DNA from: Cydia pomonella
Taxonomy: Eukaryota > Arthropoda > Insecta > Lepidoptera > Tortricidae
Length of the DNA stretch: 64,000 nt
Assembly: GCF_033807575.1 (NCBI RefSeq)
Contig: NC_084713.1
Location: 14,483,389-14,547,388 of the forward strand
Direction of reading: 5' to 3'
Shown here one piece after another: positions 1 to 11,417 of this stretch. Every line of letters starts with the position of its first letter. The first letter of the stretch is position 1. The notes below the pieces were generated by a model. It was not told the origin of the DNA and did no database searches. It was given only the letters and a program-made list of their open reading frames with translations. A program made the translations under genes and the position numbers.

Positions 1-1475
1 GTTTATTTGAATTGGTTACCATTTCATAAAATTGGTAACCAAATTTAGTTACGCACCGGGACTAAGGGAACAAAATAAATCCTGCGTTAAACTTTACCCG
101 CCTCCGGTATTCGTTTCAGTTAGGAACATACAATAATTTATGAAACAATGTGATAATTTGGTACAACTGAATTGATTTTATAATGAAACCAGATGGCGGA
201 TTACTGGCACTTGGCTTCCCAGCAACTGCTGTGTAGCTCATTTGGTTTATTTTTTTATACCCTACTTTGACTTGTTAATGACGGTCCAATGATGAAGCTA
301 GAAAACGTATAGTGGAATTCAATGAACACTTATTATCTTCACCTAGAGCTGTGGCTCATTTGGTTTATTTAGCTGTCCAATAATTTATTTATCGTATGGC
401 ATTTTAGTTACTGGATTAAAATTAAATTAAATATTAATGTAGAGATTAATGTTTGCACTCTTCAGATACTCGATGGCCCTTTCACTAAGGTTCGCGAGGT
501 CTTCAATTCGTCCTTTGCTCAGGGTCACTACACACACACTGAGGGAAGTCACACCAGCCCCATTTATTCTGCTCGTATGCGGTTTAGTTGACTCCATACC
601 CGGAGCGGTTTGTCGAAGCCAGGTGGACGTCTATTTTCTTCATTAGACCTTACTCAATAGACTCTTTTTCTTCAATAGACTTTACTTGCAAACCTCTCCA
701 TTTAATTGAAAATATAGGTGTTAGAAGACAAAGATTGTAGCACAGCATTATTGGCAAAGTTCAACGAACCGGCTCATTATAATGGATCATACTCGCGTGA
801 TGCAATGTCGGTCGAAACGCACGATTTTGCGCGGTTTAGTAACTTTACAACTGAGTTGGACTGACGAAAGATGCTATCAAATACTTAAGAATAACAAAGG
901 AGTTGGTTGTAGACTTATTCTAGAAACTGCAATAGAACTTGAATAATGCCTTTGAGAGAACGCCGGCGGAAATTGTCTAAGCTAAGGAAGGAATATTGAC
1001 TCCATGTAAAATGGGCGACACATTTACTTAGACTGGCCGAATCACAAGAACACAACAATATATAAAATGAAAAATGAATTTTCCAGATAAGTTACGTAAA
1101 TAATATTTCAATTTCCTCCCATCTCATTGACAAAGCAATCAACATTAATGAGAAGACAAACATTGTCTCCAGAAATCAGCATAAGAAAATGAAAAACGGC
1201 GGTTTCCGACGCCCTTGGTCCAAAATCAAAGTATTCACTCCCCGTTGTTTCAGATTAGTAAAAGTTTTGCGCTTTCCTTGCCCCTTCTACCTTTCCTTAG
1301 GATGGCGCCCCACACTAGTATGATACTCCTACTTTGTAAAGATATATTAGCAAAACATCACATCAAATTTTGTTGAACTACCAGTAGGTACAGGTACTAG
1401 GTACCTTCTAGTAAGAACTAAAAGTAAATTAAGAGTTTACTCGGATCGAACAGAACCAACATTCTAAGGCTTAGC
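1..1475. other. Gene-poor AT-rich DNA
   Basis: No convincing gene is seen. A short inverted repeat with about 12-base arms around GGTTACC/GGTAACC lies near 12-47. A short direct repeat (CTCATTTGGTTTATTT) occurs near 237 and 355. The 65-codon frame at 449-646 has no domain or splice context and is not called. Confidence 0.5.
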
Positions 1476-1640
1476 TATATAAATAAAGCGTGTAACGTTG
1501 CCGGGTAATCTCACATTGTTTGGCCGTGTGGGTGGCGGCAGGTGTGGTCGGTCAACACGGTCGGAATGCGGGCCGTCAGCAGCTCCGTTCATGCTCGGTG
1601 TGAGTTCATTCAAATAAGCTAGGAGTGCATTTCTTAAAAG
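1476..1640 (+). promoter_or_regulatory. Candidate TATA promoter with short first exon
   Basis: TATATAAAT at 1476-1484 is followed about 35 bases on by TCACATT near 1511, a weak initiator match. A GC-richer stretch follows, with an ATG at 1566 and a GTGAGT donor-like site about 35 bases later. This is the layout of an insect core promoter plus short first exon, but no downstream exon was identified. It could be chance. Confidence 0.25.
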
Positions 1641-1685
1641 TATAGCTAGCTTTGTAGCAGGTGTTAATCTTTAAAAACTGGTAAC

Positions 1686-1799
1686 GAAATAGGAAAGTTA
1701 ACTTTGTTAGTTAATTTTCCTATTTCCTTACTAATCAGGTGAACCTAAACGAAGATAGGTACATTTACGTGTACCTATCTTCGTTTAGGTTCACCTGAT
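1686..1799. repeat. Two adjacent hairpins
   Basis: 1686-1727 has 11-base arms (GAAATAGGAAA and its complement). 1734-1799 is a near-perfect snapback with 29-base arms starting ATCAGGTGAACCTAAACG and an 8-base centre. The arms show no mismatch that I can see, so the second hairpin is either young or maintained. Possible origins are a MITE or a template-switch inversion. Confidence 0.75.
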
Positions 1800-2268
1800 C
1801 TATATAAAGTTGTTCTATATAAAGATATGTTTAACAAAAATGGAAACTATAGGTTGCTATAGGTCAAAATTAACAGAAGACACTGTAGCAATATTTTTTG
1901 TATGACCGTTTGTTTCATATTGAAATAAATAAAACTAAGTAAGACTAATGATGACCGCGTGTGGAAGTTTCATAATAAAAGTCATATTTTCATAGAACAT
2001 TCTGTGCAGAGTTAGCTTGGTCCGATTCTAAGAAATTTGTCTGTTTTCGGAGTAGCATTAGTCCTAATACTTACTTATTTGTGGTAATGTAAGAGTAACT
2101 TGATCGGACACCTAAAGTTCACAATCGTACCTAAGTCGTGACTGTAAATGTTCATACTGTTTGATAAGGGTGTAGGTATGTCAACTTCCAAAGGACGAAT
2201 ATAACCCAAACCCGCTAGGGCGGCGCCGCAGTAGTTCACATAGCTAACCAGAAAATCATATTTAGCTT

Positions 2269-2385
2269 AGAATAAATTTAATAGTGGAAAAATTACTGTC
2301 TTGGGTGAGCTTTGAACTCACGGCTTCTGGATCCAGAGTTCAAGTCTCACCCAAGACAGTAATTTTTCCACTTTTATATTTATTC
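2269..2385. repeat. Snapback repeat with tRNA-like loop
   Basis: Long arms flank the centre: AGTGGAAAAATTACTGTC near 2283 and its complement near 2355, extended by imperfect outer arms. The centre resembles the 3' half of a tRNA, with a B-box-like AGTTCAAGTCT. Such tRNA-like pieces occur in lepidopteran SINE-derived repeats (from memory). A functional tRNA is unlikely because no full cloverleaf is present. Confidence 0.65.
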
Positions 2386-4185
2386 TAAACTTAATAGCAT
2401 CGTTCGCAGACGTTTCTGCTTGTTAAAAAATAATTAAAATCATATTTACTTTCTTTTTTATGCGGTTTTGTACAACATGGATGTCTATTATACCGTCTTC
2501 AATTCTCCATCAATTCCTTAACTCCGTTAACTGGAAGAGATGTGTTTTTTCCTGTTTTGTTTTTTGTACAATCAAGTGTTTTACTTCTACTACTAATACT
2601 TGAGTTAAACAATGGGACGCAGAATAAGGCGCTATAAAAACTTAGTTTGAATTAGCACTCACAAACACTTCTCTTCCTGAGAACCCTCAGACCGGAAGCC
2701 CTTTGACCCTTTGTTTATCATCAGCGGAGCGGATATACGCCGCCGCCGACGGAAACGGTCGGGTAATGGCCCGTAGGGAAGTTCCTCTTGATAGGGCTGC
2801 CGCTTCCTCTTATTATCTGCTGACTGACAGCGACCACAACTAAAAACTGATCGCCACTGAGATTCTACAGGGGATTTTTCCCCGGCTCCAAGTTAATCTT
2901 AGGTATAACTATGTGATCAATGATCATTTACTTTCTTTTGGTTTCAATAGTTACTTTTTTTTAAACATTTTCAATAAAAAGCCACGTCTAGATTTATTAC
3001 CTCTTTTTCTAATATAAAAACGAAGTATAGTTTTTTTTCCAACGACCCGATTAGAACTGATACGACAAATATTAAGTCTATATAAGATATGGATCGGATA
3101 TGTTAGTATCAAAAGTTCGAATCAGGCCGTAAGTGATGAAAAGAAAAAGTTTTGGCAGCCCAATTTTATAGGGAATTTCCCTTATCAGAAAACAAATCGT
3201 ATTTGTACTTTAAACTATTTTTAATCAGTGAAAAAGAGTAAACAAAGGAGGCGTTTTGTCTCCAACATATCTACGAAGTAATAAGTCATTAATAGAATCA
3301 TGCTGATGAATCGTTTTGACATTTCGGTCCCCTATTAATCCTATTATTGATATCTGAACTTTTACGATTTTCAATCGAACTGTAATGAAAAGGAGTTTTC
3401 ATTTCTCATGCTCTGCTGTGTAAAAAAAATCGACATTCGAAGTTTTATAATATCTTATCGCTAAAGATACACATAAAGACGGGTGTTTTTTAGGAAAACT
3501 TGAGTTTAAGCAGATATAACAAAACACGTGTTCATTATTTTTTTCCTGCTCTCAAACATATACTCAATCAAGCCATTAACTAGCAAATTGCTTGAGCATC
3601 ACTTTTCATAGGAGTTAGATGATTTAGTAATTTTTTAATACTTTGGAGGACAATTTCTCTCAATAGGTTGAGTTTGGGCAGCTAAAAAAAATACGTGTCC
3701 GTTATTTTAGAGTAATCTATGCCATATTTAAATATCAATCAAATCGGAACCGGACAGTTGGGTACCTTTCCTTGTACGTATTTGACTGGTGATACAGCAT
3801 CTAGAGGCTTCGGCGATTAAGAAACAATTAACAAAGATAGCATACAATACAATTAAATGTGATTTTATAAGCGTGCCTACACTATGCAATGTGCAGCAGC
3901 CCTGACCCGGCCGTTTTCGTTCAATCGTCGCATACGCATAGGTTCGCCATACGTCGGGATTTCTCCTGACATATCAAGATTTTTTATCAGTTGCCAGGAT
4001 TACGAAGTGCCTTAACTAGTGTCAGGGTTTTTAGAAGCCTCAACTAACCACAAGAAGTTGAAAGTTTATGCCTACTTTGTAGTATAAATCTTGGCACATT
4101 AAAAGGGTATTTGCCCCACGAAAGGTTTTGTAAATTTATGTAAGTTATTTGTTTTTTATTTTACTTATATTTTTATAAACATATA
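2386..4185. other. Unrecognised AT-rich stretch
   Basis: No gene, RNA or clear transposon is seen. The part around 3000-3720 has loosely repeated poly-T and CGTGT motifs, suggesting an old decayed repeat. Confidence 0.4.
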
Positions 4186-4325
4186 CCCCCTTATTCATAA
4201 ACGTGTACTAAAGTTACGAAGCCGCTAATAATCGTTTGTCCCTTTCCGACGTACTGGTATGATGGAAAGGGACAAAAGATTATTAGCGGCTTCGTAACTT
4301 TAGTACACGTTTATGAATAAGGGGG
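4186..4325. mobile_element. Palindromic MITE, family 1, copy 1
   Basis: The element is almost entirely two complementary arms, about 62 bases each, starting CCCCCTTATTCATAAACG. The arms end in GGGACAAA-like sequence around a short centre near 4250. TA dinucleotides flank both ends (4184-4185 and 4326-4327), as expected for a Tc1/mariner-type target duplication. A second, diverged copy lies at 26479-26590. It has no coding capacity; a transcript would fold into a long hairpin. Confidence 0.85.
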
Positions 4326-4393
4326 TAAGAGTATTTGAATCTTAAGAGCAATTCCTAGCTGAGCAACTTTTCAAATCTCGAATTTTTGAAGCT

Positions 4394-4627
4394 ATGTTTC
4401 TGTCGCGCTGCGGTGGGCGGGAGCGGGAGCTATCTAAGTGTGAGTGCGCGCACACAGACGCGAGACTCGAACGCTCGCTCATTGCGCGCCGTACCGTCGA
4501 CATCGCCCGCAAGCCGGACGAAATTTATCCTGCGCTGCCCGACCGACGCAAAATGTATATTTTGTTGTTATCACATAATATTGTTTTTCATTTTTATATT
4601 ATACTGTATCTATTAATTACTATATAG
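4394..4627 (+). other. CpG-rich segment with 77-codon open frame
   Basis: 4395-4555 is much richer in GC and CpG than its surroundings and is open in two overlapping frames. The frame starting at the ATG at 4394 is Arg/Cys-rich, then turns into an AT-rich hydrophobic end. No domain is recognised. It could be a first exon or 5' leader (a GTAAGAG donor-like site is at 4628) or part of a repeat. Function is not assigned. Confidence 0.25.
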
Positions 4628-4668
4628 GTAAGAGAAAAAAAAGAATGATGATGCTTCGGTCGTCGTCG

Positions 4669-4806
4669 TACAGTCAAGTGCAAAAATATGTATCGAAAGA
4701 ATCGTCTCATAAATATGGTACTACGCTCTTATTACACTGGAATAAGATGCAACGGGACATATTTTTGAGTAAGATGTGTACACCCATATTTTTACACTTG
4801 ACTGTA
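4669..4806. mobile_element. MITE, TA-flanked, family 2
   Basis: Terminal inverted repeats begin TACAGTCAAGTGCAAAAATATG at 4669 and mirror this at 4785-4806, with TA at both ends. It is about 138 bp, has no coding capacity, and resembles a MITE common in Lepidoptera (from memory). Confidence 0.8.
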
Positions 4807-6789
4807 CCTATCCGTATCAGTAAGTTGGGAGTGATCATGGTGTGTTGTGAAATTTTGTAAGTAGGTATAAATATATGTTTAAACTACAATCTATTTAACT
4901 TGTAGTACGATGGGGCTAAACTTGATGACAATGACAATCTGGGTAATGCCGGACACTTTTGGGACCAATTGAGAGAACTCGTGAAAAAATGTTTTTTCGA
5001 GATCTCAGCACGTGACAGATTCTTGAAGTACGGAGCGAATCGTTAAATAATAACCGTAGATTCGGCCTGAATTTTGGTAATCTTCAATATAGAACGGTTA
5101 GGGTAACGAGTGTTTTGCCATCAAGGGAGAACATCGAATGGTGAAAAAAAGTTGCTTCTAATGGAAAGAGAATAAGGTATCACAAAGAAATAGGTCCGGT
5201 GTCTACCCTTATCCATTGTATATAAATTACATTACAGCCACCAATAATTACAAACTTAAAAGTTGTCAACGAAAGTGTTTTTCTTCGTATTTTTGTATCC
5301 GATCTTAACCCTGATACAAAAAATGGGAAAATTGTGGCTCTCAAACATTGATACCTATGTCATAACTCATAAGGTAATTTGATAAGTAAACAATGTGCTT
5401 AGAAACCTCTTATTGTAAGGTTTACACGAAGTAATAAAATAAGAAAAACCACTAAAATAATTGATAGGTTTCGAAGTTTTGACAATTTAAGATCTCGTGA
5501 ATTGTACAGGTTTAGTGAAAGTGTAAATGTATTGTTTATTGAAAGGAATGTACTGCAATATATTAAGTACTTAAGTAGGAGGGACAAAAATCAAAATAAA
5601 AAATAATCGGCCCAATCATTTTTAATGAAGGTCGCCAAAAAAAAAAGAATCAAACTTAAAAATCAAAAAGACTAAGTAGTTCTTTAAAAAGGTCAAGGTC
5701 ACTGCGAGCCCATCTTGAAGTATGGAAAATAAGTAAAATTGCGATTTTATTGGTTTAATTTTGCAATTATGTATATAATATATAGTTGATATATAATCTT
5801 TTTTTTTTGATAAAATGTAAGGATCGTATGTAAAGAGTAAAGTAAATATATAGGAAAAGAGAGCCCTCTTGAAGCATTTTAAGGAAACTAATTTCGAAGC
5901 CCTATCTCTATTTTGTATCCGAAACTAGCAATGTATGTATGCGTGCACATCTACATATGCATCCGTATGTGTAGGTACTTTATTGCGAAAAATTGCTCAT
6001 TTGCTATCTATTTTACTCGATTTTGTTATAAAATTCAACATGTATCATCATCCCTATACAATATAAATACTCTTTATTACACACCTCAATAAAGGAAAAC
6101 AATACAAAAGAAAACAGAAACATAAGCACAGGTAAACAACATGCGGTCTTATCGCTAAAAAGCGATTTCTTCCAGGCTACCTTTGGGTTGCGGAAATTAA
6201 AAAAATTACATTGTCAATAAGTAAGTGTACATAGGTACACATACAATGGATGGTACTGGATAAAAATAATGGTACGAAAGTGTGATCAAGAAAACAATAA
6301 ATGTGATAATTAAGTAGGTCAGTAGGTAAATTGAAGAAAATTTAAAGTTTGACAATCACTGCTGTTTTAAATAGGTAAAGATGGGATTGTTTCTTTCCGA
6401 TCTTTACCTGGATGGGTCACGATCGGATATCGGTCTACAGCAGTGCTAGGCCTGTTTACACAATTACAAAAACAAACACAGTTTCATCACAATACGCAAA
6501 ATAAATTACAGGGCGAATTCAAATTCGCGAAATTTACCTTGCTCTCTGTGATTGCGCATAGCACAAACTCCCTGAGCAACGCGGGGACACTGGCAGTCGA
6601 GGCGCAATGTTGCCACCATTAAAAAATAAAGCCAAATTAGGGAGAAATGAATGTCCTACGTTCTTCACCCGCATCCGGTATTTACCCAACATACCTTAAT
6701 CGTTGAACCGCCGCATTTCAAAATGGCCCTTATTTTGATATCGGCTAGCCGTAATGTAATACGGCGGATTATACAATACGACTGCGATA
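4807..6789. other. Unrecognised AT-rich stretch
   Basis: No gene is supported. A few microsatellite-like poly-T/TA patches are present (for example 5760-5815). The 62-codon minus frame at 5399-5587 is low-complexity and hydrophobic and was not accepted. Confidence 0.4.
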
Positions 6790-7010
6790 CTTATAAGCAG
6801 GGATCGGAACCGGTTTTTTGCAAAAACATCGAAATAACCATATATTTCGGTTTATTTTATACTCAAAATGTAGGACTCAGTTGTGTTTTTAGATAACGAC
6901 TTCGTATTATTAGATTGCCCGATTAGGAATGAAATAATTAACAAAGAACGAAAAAAATACCGTTTTCGTTCCCATACAAAAAATACCGGTTTCCGATCCC
7001 TGCTTATAAG
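6790..7010. mobile_element. MITE-like element with ACCGG-rich ends
   Basis: CTTATAAGCAGGGATCGGAA at 6790 is repeated in inverted form at 6991-7010, and the ends continue into ACCGGTTTT. The 220-bp interior is AT-rich and non-coding. A related fragment rich in ACCGGT follows at about 7260-7320. Confidence 0.75.
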
Positions 7011-7259
7011 TATATAAATCCCCTCGTCAATGTAATTGCATTAAATTTGCCATCTAGTGGCAAACATCAAAGTAGTTATCTTTTACTTGTGACGCACAAG
7101 TGTGAGCAATGTAAAATACTAAGTATATTTCTTAAAAAAATTACCTTGTTTATTGATTGATTATACGTAGTAAAAGAACATGTGATTATTAAATTATAAT
7201 ACGAAAAGTGGTCAAATCGCAAAATGCTGTCGTTTTATTTAAAATAATGAAATAATTAG

Positions 7260-7490
7260 ACCGGTTACGAAAGTACCGGTAAATCCTGGTTCTTTAAAAC
7301 AGTACCGGTTCTGCAATCCCTAATAAGGATGTTATGCCCATCACTATTTCTTCTGTGTACGTATATTTAGAAACTGTCTCCGCCTCCAATTCGTGCGATA
7401 AGGACAACTGCAGCCCGGACTGAAATTCACATGCAAAAAACTCAAAAATCGAGGTTTCGCTCTCGACTGTTTCCTCCTCCAAAACGCAAT
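7260..7490 (-). repeat. Decayed interspersed repeat
   Basis: ACCGGT-rich sequence related to the preceding element joins a segment that is open on the minus strand (7294-7482). The open segment seems familiar as a lepidopteran repeat and has no domain, so it is treated as repeat rather than gene. Confidence 0.4.
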
Positions 7491-8207
7491 CAATCTTTAT
7501 GAAATTTTGGAAACTGCAAGAGGAAGAAATAATCTATGCCGCTATGTTATGATTTTTTGGATATTTTTTGTCATATTTGTATACTGTGCCTTTTTTTACA
7601 GCCAATTCAATTGAGCCGTTTTTGCGATTTTCGAGGCGCTGTATCTTTCTTCAAAATAAAATAATCCAAAAAAGCAAAACATAGCGGCACAGATATTGAT
7701 GATATTGATCTTATTTGAAAAAATCACTGCTCTAGGTTAAAAATCCAGGGAGGAATCAGTCGAGAGCGTTTGTATGGAAAAATCGCAACTAGGAATTCCT
7801 CTTAAGTATTCTATCTTAAACAAAACTCGAAATAATACTTCAATTGCGTTCGAGAAATGGTTGTCCAGGAAATGTCAGGATTCCTAAGGTAATGTCCGGA
7901 CTATTGTCATAATATTCTATTTTTCTTATGGCAACCCTACATACTCATGTTCGTCACGACCTGAATAGCAGCGACCTCTGTTGGTAATATATACACTCCA
8001 TTGCGTCCGGTGACAACCTTACTAGTCTTACTACCCACAAGTCAAATGCTTAGTAGAACGAATAAAGTAGTGCATGTATTCATCAATTTGTATCTTACAT
8101 TTTACTTTATTTTTATGAAAACAACCTTAAAAACCCGTTTAATGTCGTAATAACGTATAACTGTGGTTGTGGTAAGGGGGAGACTTTTGGTGATAACTCA
8201 AAAACGG

Positions 8208-8286
8208 CTAAAGCACTAGAGATAGAGAGAGTAAGAGAGAGAGACAGAGAGAGTAAGAGAGAGAGACAGAGAGAGAGAGAGAGAGG
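8208..8286. repeat. GA microsatellite
   Basis: Imperfect GA repeat with interspersed GTAA and GACA units. Confidence 0.9.
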
Positions 8287-8736
8287 ATTAGCCGGCGTAG
8301 CTTTATTCGACGTTCATAAAAGTTTTGTAATATGCCTACTTGAAAATAAGTTTTTATCAAAAATACATTTTTGATACAAGCTTTTATCGCTGACAGTACT
8401 TTTCTTTCCACAGGCGACTATAAATATTCATCGAGAGAGGTTGCGTTGTTTTATCACAAAGGTCTGATGACCACCATCCTGTCTCCATCATCAGATCAGT
8501 TCGATTATCTTAGTTTTTGAGGAAACAGATAAACACATGCTGCTTTTGCCTTGCTGTAGTCGGCTAAAATATAAAAACAAGATACTTACTTCATTACGTT
8601 AAAGTCATCACCGCGAAGTCACATTGGTCTTAAGTGCCATATAAGTTAAAGGCGCTTAAGTCCTTTGAGCCGATCATCGGGATATTTAACAATTTTCAAA
8701 AAAACTAAACAACAAAGAAGTTCTATCTAACTAAAG

Positions 8737-9006
8737 ATGTAGCATCTTTTACTTAGGCTTTTATTCGGCTCATTCCTAGTGCCTATAGTAAAATCAGATG
8801 TCCGTACTGATATTATAAATGCAAAGGAAACGTTATCTGTATATATAATGTTACCTCTTCACGCTGAAAGCACCGAACCTATTGAATTGAATTTTGATAT
8901 GGATATGGTTTGGGTATCCGTATCCGAAAAATTACATAGGATAGTATTTATCACGGAAATCATAATTCCACCCAAACGAGCAGCAGCCAAAACTAGTCAT
9001 ATTTAA
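8737..9006 (+). pseudogene. Possible small secreted-protein ORF with early stop
   Basis: An ATG at 8737 is followed at once by TAG (8740-8742). The same frame is then open for 87 codons to a stop ending at 9006. The first residues after the stop (HLLLRLLFGSFLVPIVKS) look like a signal peptide, and the rest is mixed polar sequence with IIIPPKRAAAK near the end. Either this is a pseudogene with a nonsense mutation, or the TAG is a splice acceptor (AG then CAT) and this is an internal or final exon. No family is recognised. Confidence 0.3.
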
Positions 9007-9439
9007 CAAATCATCATATATTATTTACCAATATAAATACTTATATCTATGTACACTTGTACCTAATACCCGCGTAGTTTCTGAACAATAGAGAAGCATC
9101 ATGCAATTTAGCTTTCTTAACTATGGACGGTGATAAAACCGAACATGCCGTTACACGGCTGTAGTTAAAATGATTTAGCCATTTTCTTACAAGTATAAAA
9201 TGTTCTAGTGACAGACAAAGACGAACGACCTGTAAATCTTTGTTGACTAACAATATTATTAGTACCTAACATAATATCCGAAACAATTCACGATTAAAAT
9301 ATTGCATAAAAAACCTTAAATGCTTTATATATAGGGTTCAAAATCGAATATAAACCAATGGTAAAAGGCAGTTACCTAACAAACGCTTCTTGCATCCTCG
9401 CGCCATCGCCATCTATCGGCAAATGGCGCCTAATTATTT

Positions 9440-9700
9440 ATTGACACCGCAAAGAAATATACCTAGGAGTTGTGATTTTGTCATTTCTAAGGGGTGAATA
9501 TGTATGTACAACTGAGCAACTTTTATCATCGAGCCAACCCCGAAATCGCGAATATAATCAACTGTTCCATAGAAAGCCTTTAAATATGATTTGCCGAAAT
9601 GTATCAGAAGGGATTTCTTTTGCGTTTTCGACGGGTGGCCCTGCCAACGCACTGAATGTATGTATATCCAAATTTGTAACGCGGACGTATACCTAAATAA
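9440..9700. mobile_element. Decayed MITE, family 3, copy 1
   Basis: GGGGTGAATATGTATGTACA and CTGAGCAACTTTT, followed by CCAACCCCGAAATCGCGAA, match the 5' half of the better copies at 17140-17380 and 29271-29531. The right half is eroded. Confidence 0.6.
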
Positions 9701-9941
9701 ATACTCAAACTTGTACTGTCACGAAGAAGACTGAAATTATTTTCAAGTACGTTTGAATAAGTAAGCGCTATTCATATAAAGCAATCCAATCGTTGGTAAT
9801 ACATCTGATAGCCTTCATGATGGTAAAACATCCTCCTAAAGGGAGTGATTCTCGGCTAGACTAGTTTTGGCGAACCAGCGACAAAACTCGAGCTTGAGCC
9901 GCTCAACTTATTTCGCTGGACCGCAAACTCCTATTCCTAAT

Positions 9942-11035
9942 TGTTAAACAATTGTTAATAATGAAATAATACTCAAAGCCCTGAGCGAGTCATATTTATT
10001 TCAAAACTGCTACTCCTACTATTTATTAATAGCAAAAGCCTAAAGCGCAATTATTTCTCAACTACTTATGCCAAGATGTCATTTGACAGTAAAATCAAAT
10101 AAGGGATACTTAATTAATGTTAATTTAGAATAAGGAAAACCAGGTGCAGGTATAATATTTATTAACACGTTATCAAAATCATATGCACGTTTATTAAACT
10201 ATAAATTACGTAATCACGATTATAGAAACCATAATACACAATAATAGTTAAATCTAGAAAACCTAGCTTCCTAAATGATAAGTACTAAATACTAGAATAC
10301 CTAGGTATTCTAGTATTACTGGCAATATTAAATAACGATTTAAATTACAACTGAATTGTTAAGCAAAGACGACTTTAACTGAATTTAAATAATTAATCTT
10401 AACTTTCATAACCCTATTCAAAATAGAACACTATTAACAGCATAGTACAATTTGCAACGTCTATAGAGCTATAGTCATTATCACTATAGTTTAACGGTTA
10501 AATACAAAACGTTAGAATTTAAATTAAAGCTTGATATTAACCACAAACGCGACCGCTATTTAAATACAATGAAGAAAGCAACCAAAAGCCGTTAGACACT
10601 AATTGTAAAATCAACAAACAGCTAAATATACCAAAAACACAGGTAATAGCAGGCAATTACTAAATCTAGTACTTATCTTTTAGCACTATCCAACAACCAA
10701 TTTACAGTTGTTTTCGCTACCAAAGTTCCAAGCGTAATGGCCGCGTCGGTCTAAATTTTCAAACGGCTGGATAACGAACTCCCCTCCAATAATCTGGTTA
10801 CAGTTGCCTCGGCTAATCACGTTGCGAGGTTCCAGTGGCGTGATTGGTACGAACGTCGCTGATTGGTCCGTTTGGTAGGAATGCTGGCGCCATAGTTGCG
10901 ACGAGCGAGTGCCCTCTTGCGGCCATGATAGAAACGGAGTGGTGTGACGTGTTGATGGCAGTGACGTTGCTCCATCGACGCAACCGTTGCGCCATCTATT
11001 TGCTGCTCGAGAGACTTCTATGGCCGTTATTGACA
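9942..11035 (-). repeat. 3' LTR of the gypsy-type element
   Basis: Matches 15856-16950 almost base for base. Visible differences include a CCAGGTGC/CCATTGTGC change (1-bp indel) near 10143 and single substitutions near 10166, 10231 and 10628. It contains a perfect 30-bp palindrome at 10288-10317. Short ORFs inside are incidental. Confidence 0.95.
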
Positions 11036-11417
11036 CTCGTCCATCCTGACGACTTTGCGACTCTGCAAAGGAAAGAAAAAGAAAACAAGGATTATCTGAT
11101 TTTCATCACTAATAGAGATAGTATAAATTACCCAAGTAAAAACCATAATATGTCAATTTTGATTTGAATCTCATCCACTTTAATTTTCCATCAATTAATC
11201 CATTATAACCAATATCTATTTCCATTCTTAAACCATAGTCACTCCATTAATAGCCAACATTCATATCCAATAATAAACTATTCCATCCAACAAATATCTC
11301 AAATTTGTCTTTTAAACCAATAAATAACCATATAACTTCTTTCATATATTTTTGCTTGTTTCATAATTTATATTTTTAGTCCTTTATCCCAAATAAATAG
11401 AAATATCCAAGGCTAAT
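11036..11417 (-). other. Retrotransposon 3' untranslated segment
   Basis: 382 bases between the Gag-Pol stop and the 3' LTR. It is AT-rich with loose CCAT/AACCATA repetition. The polypurine tract next to the LTR is poor: on the minus strand, AGGATGGACGAG abuts the LTR. Confidence 0.6.

Noticed and set aside
8208..8411. 67-codon minus frame with Leu/Ser repeats
   Set aside because: Translation of the GA microsatellite.
10686..11036. 116-codon minus frame, with a longer version at 16601-17032
   Set aside because: Lies inside the LTRs and is duplicated only because the LTR is; no protein family.
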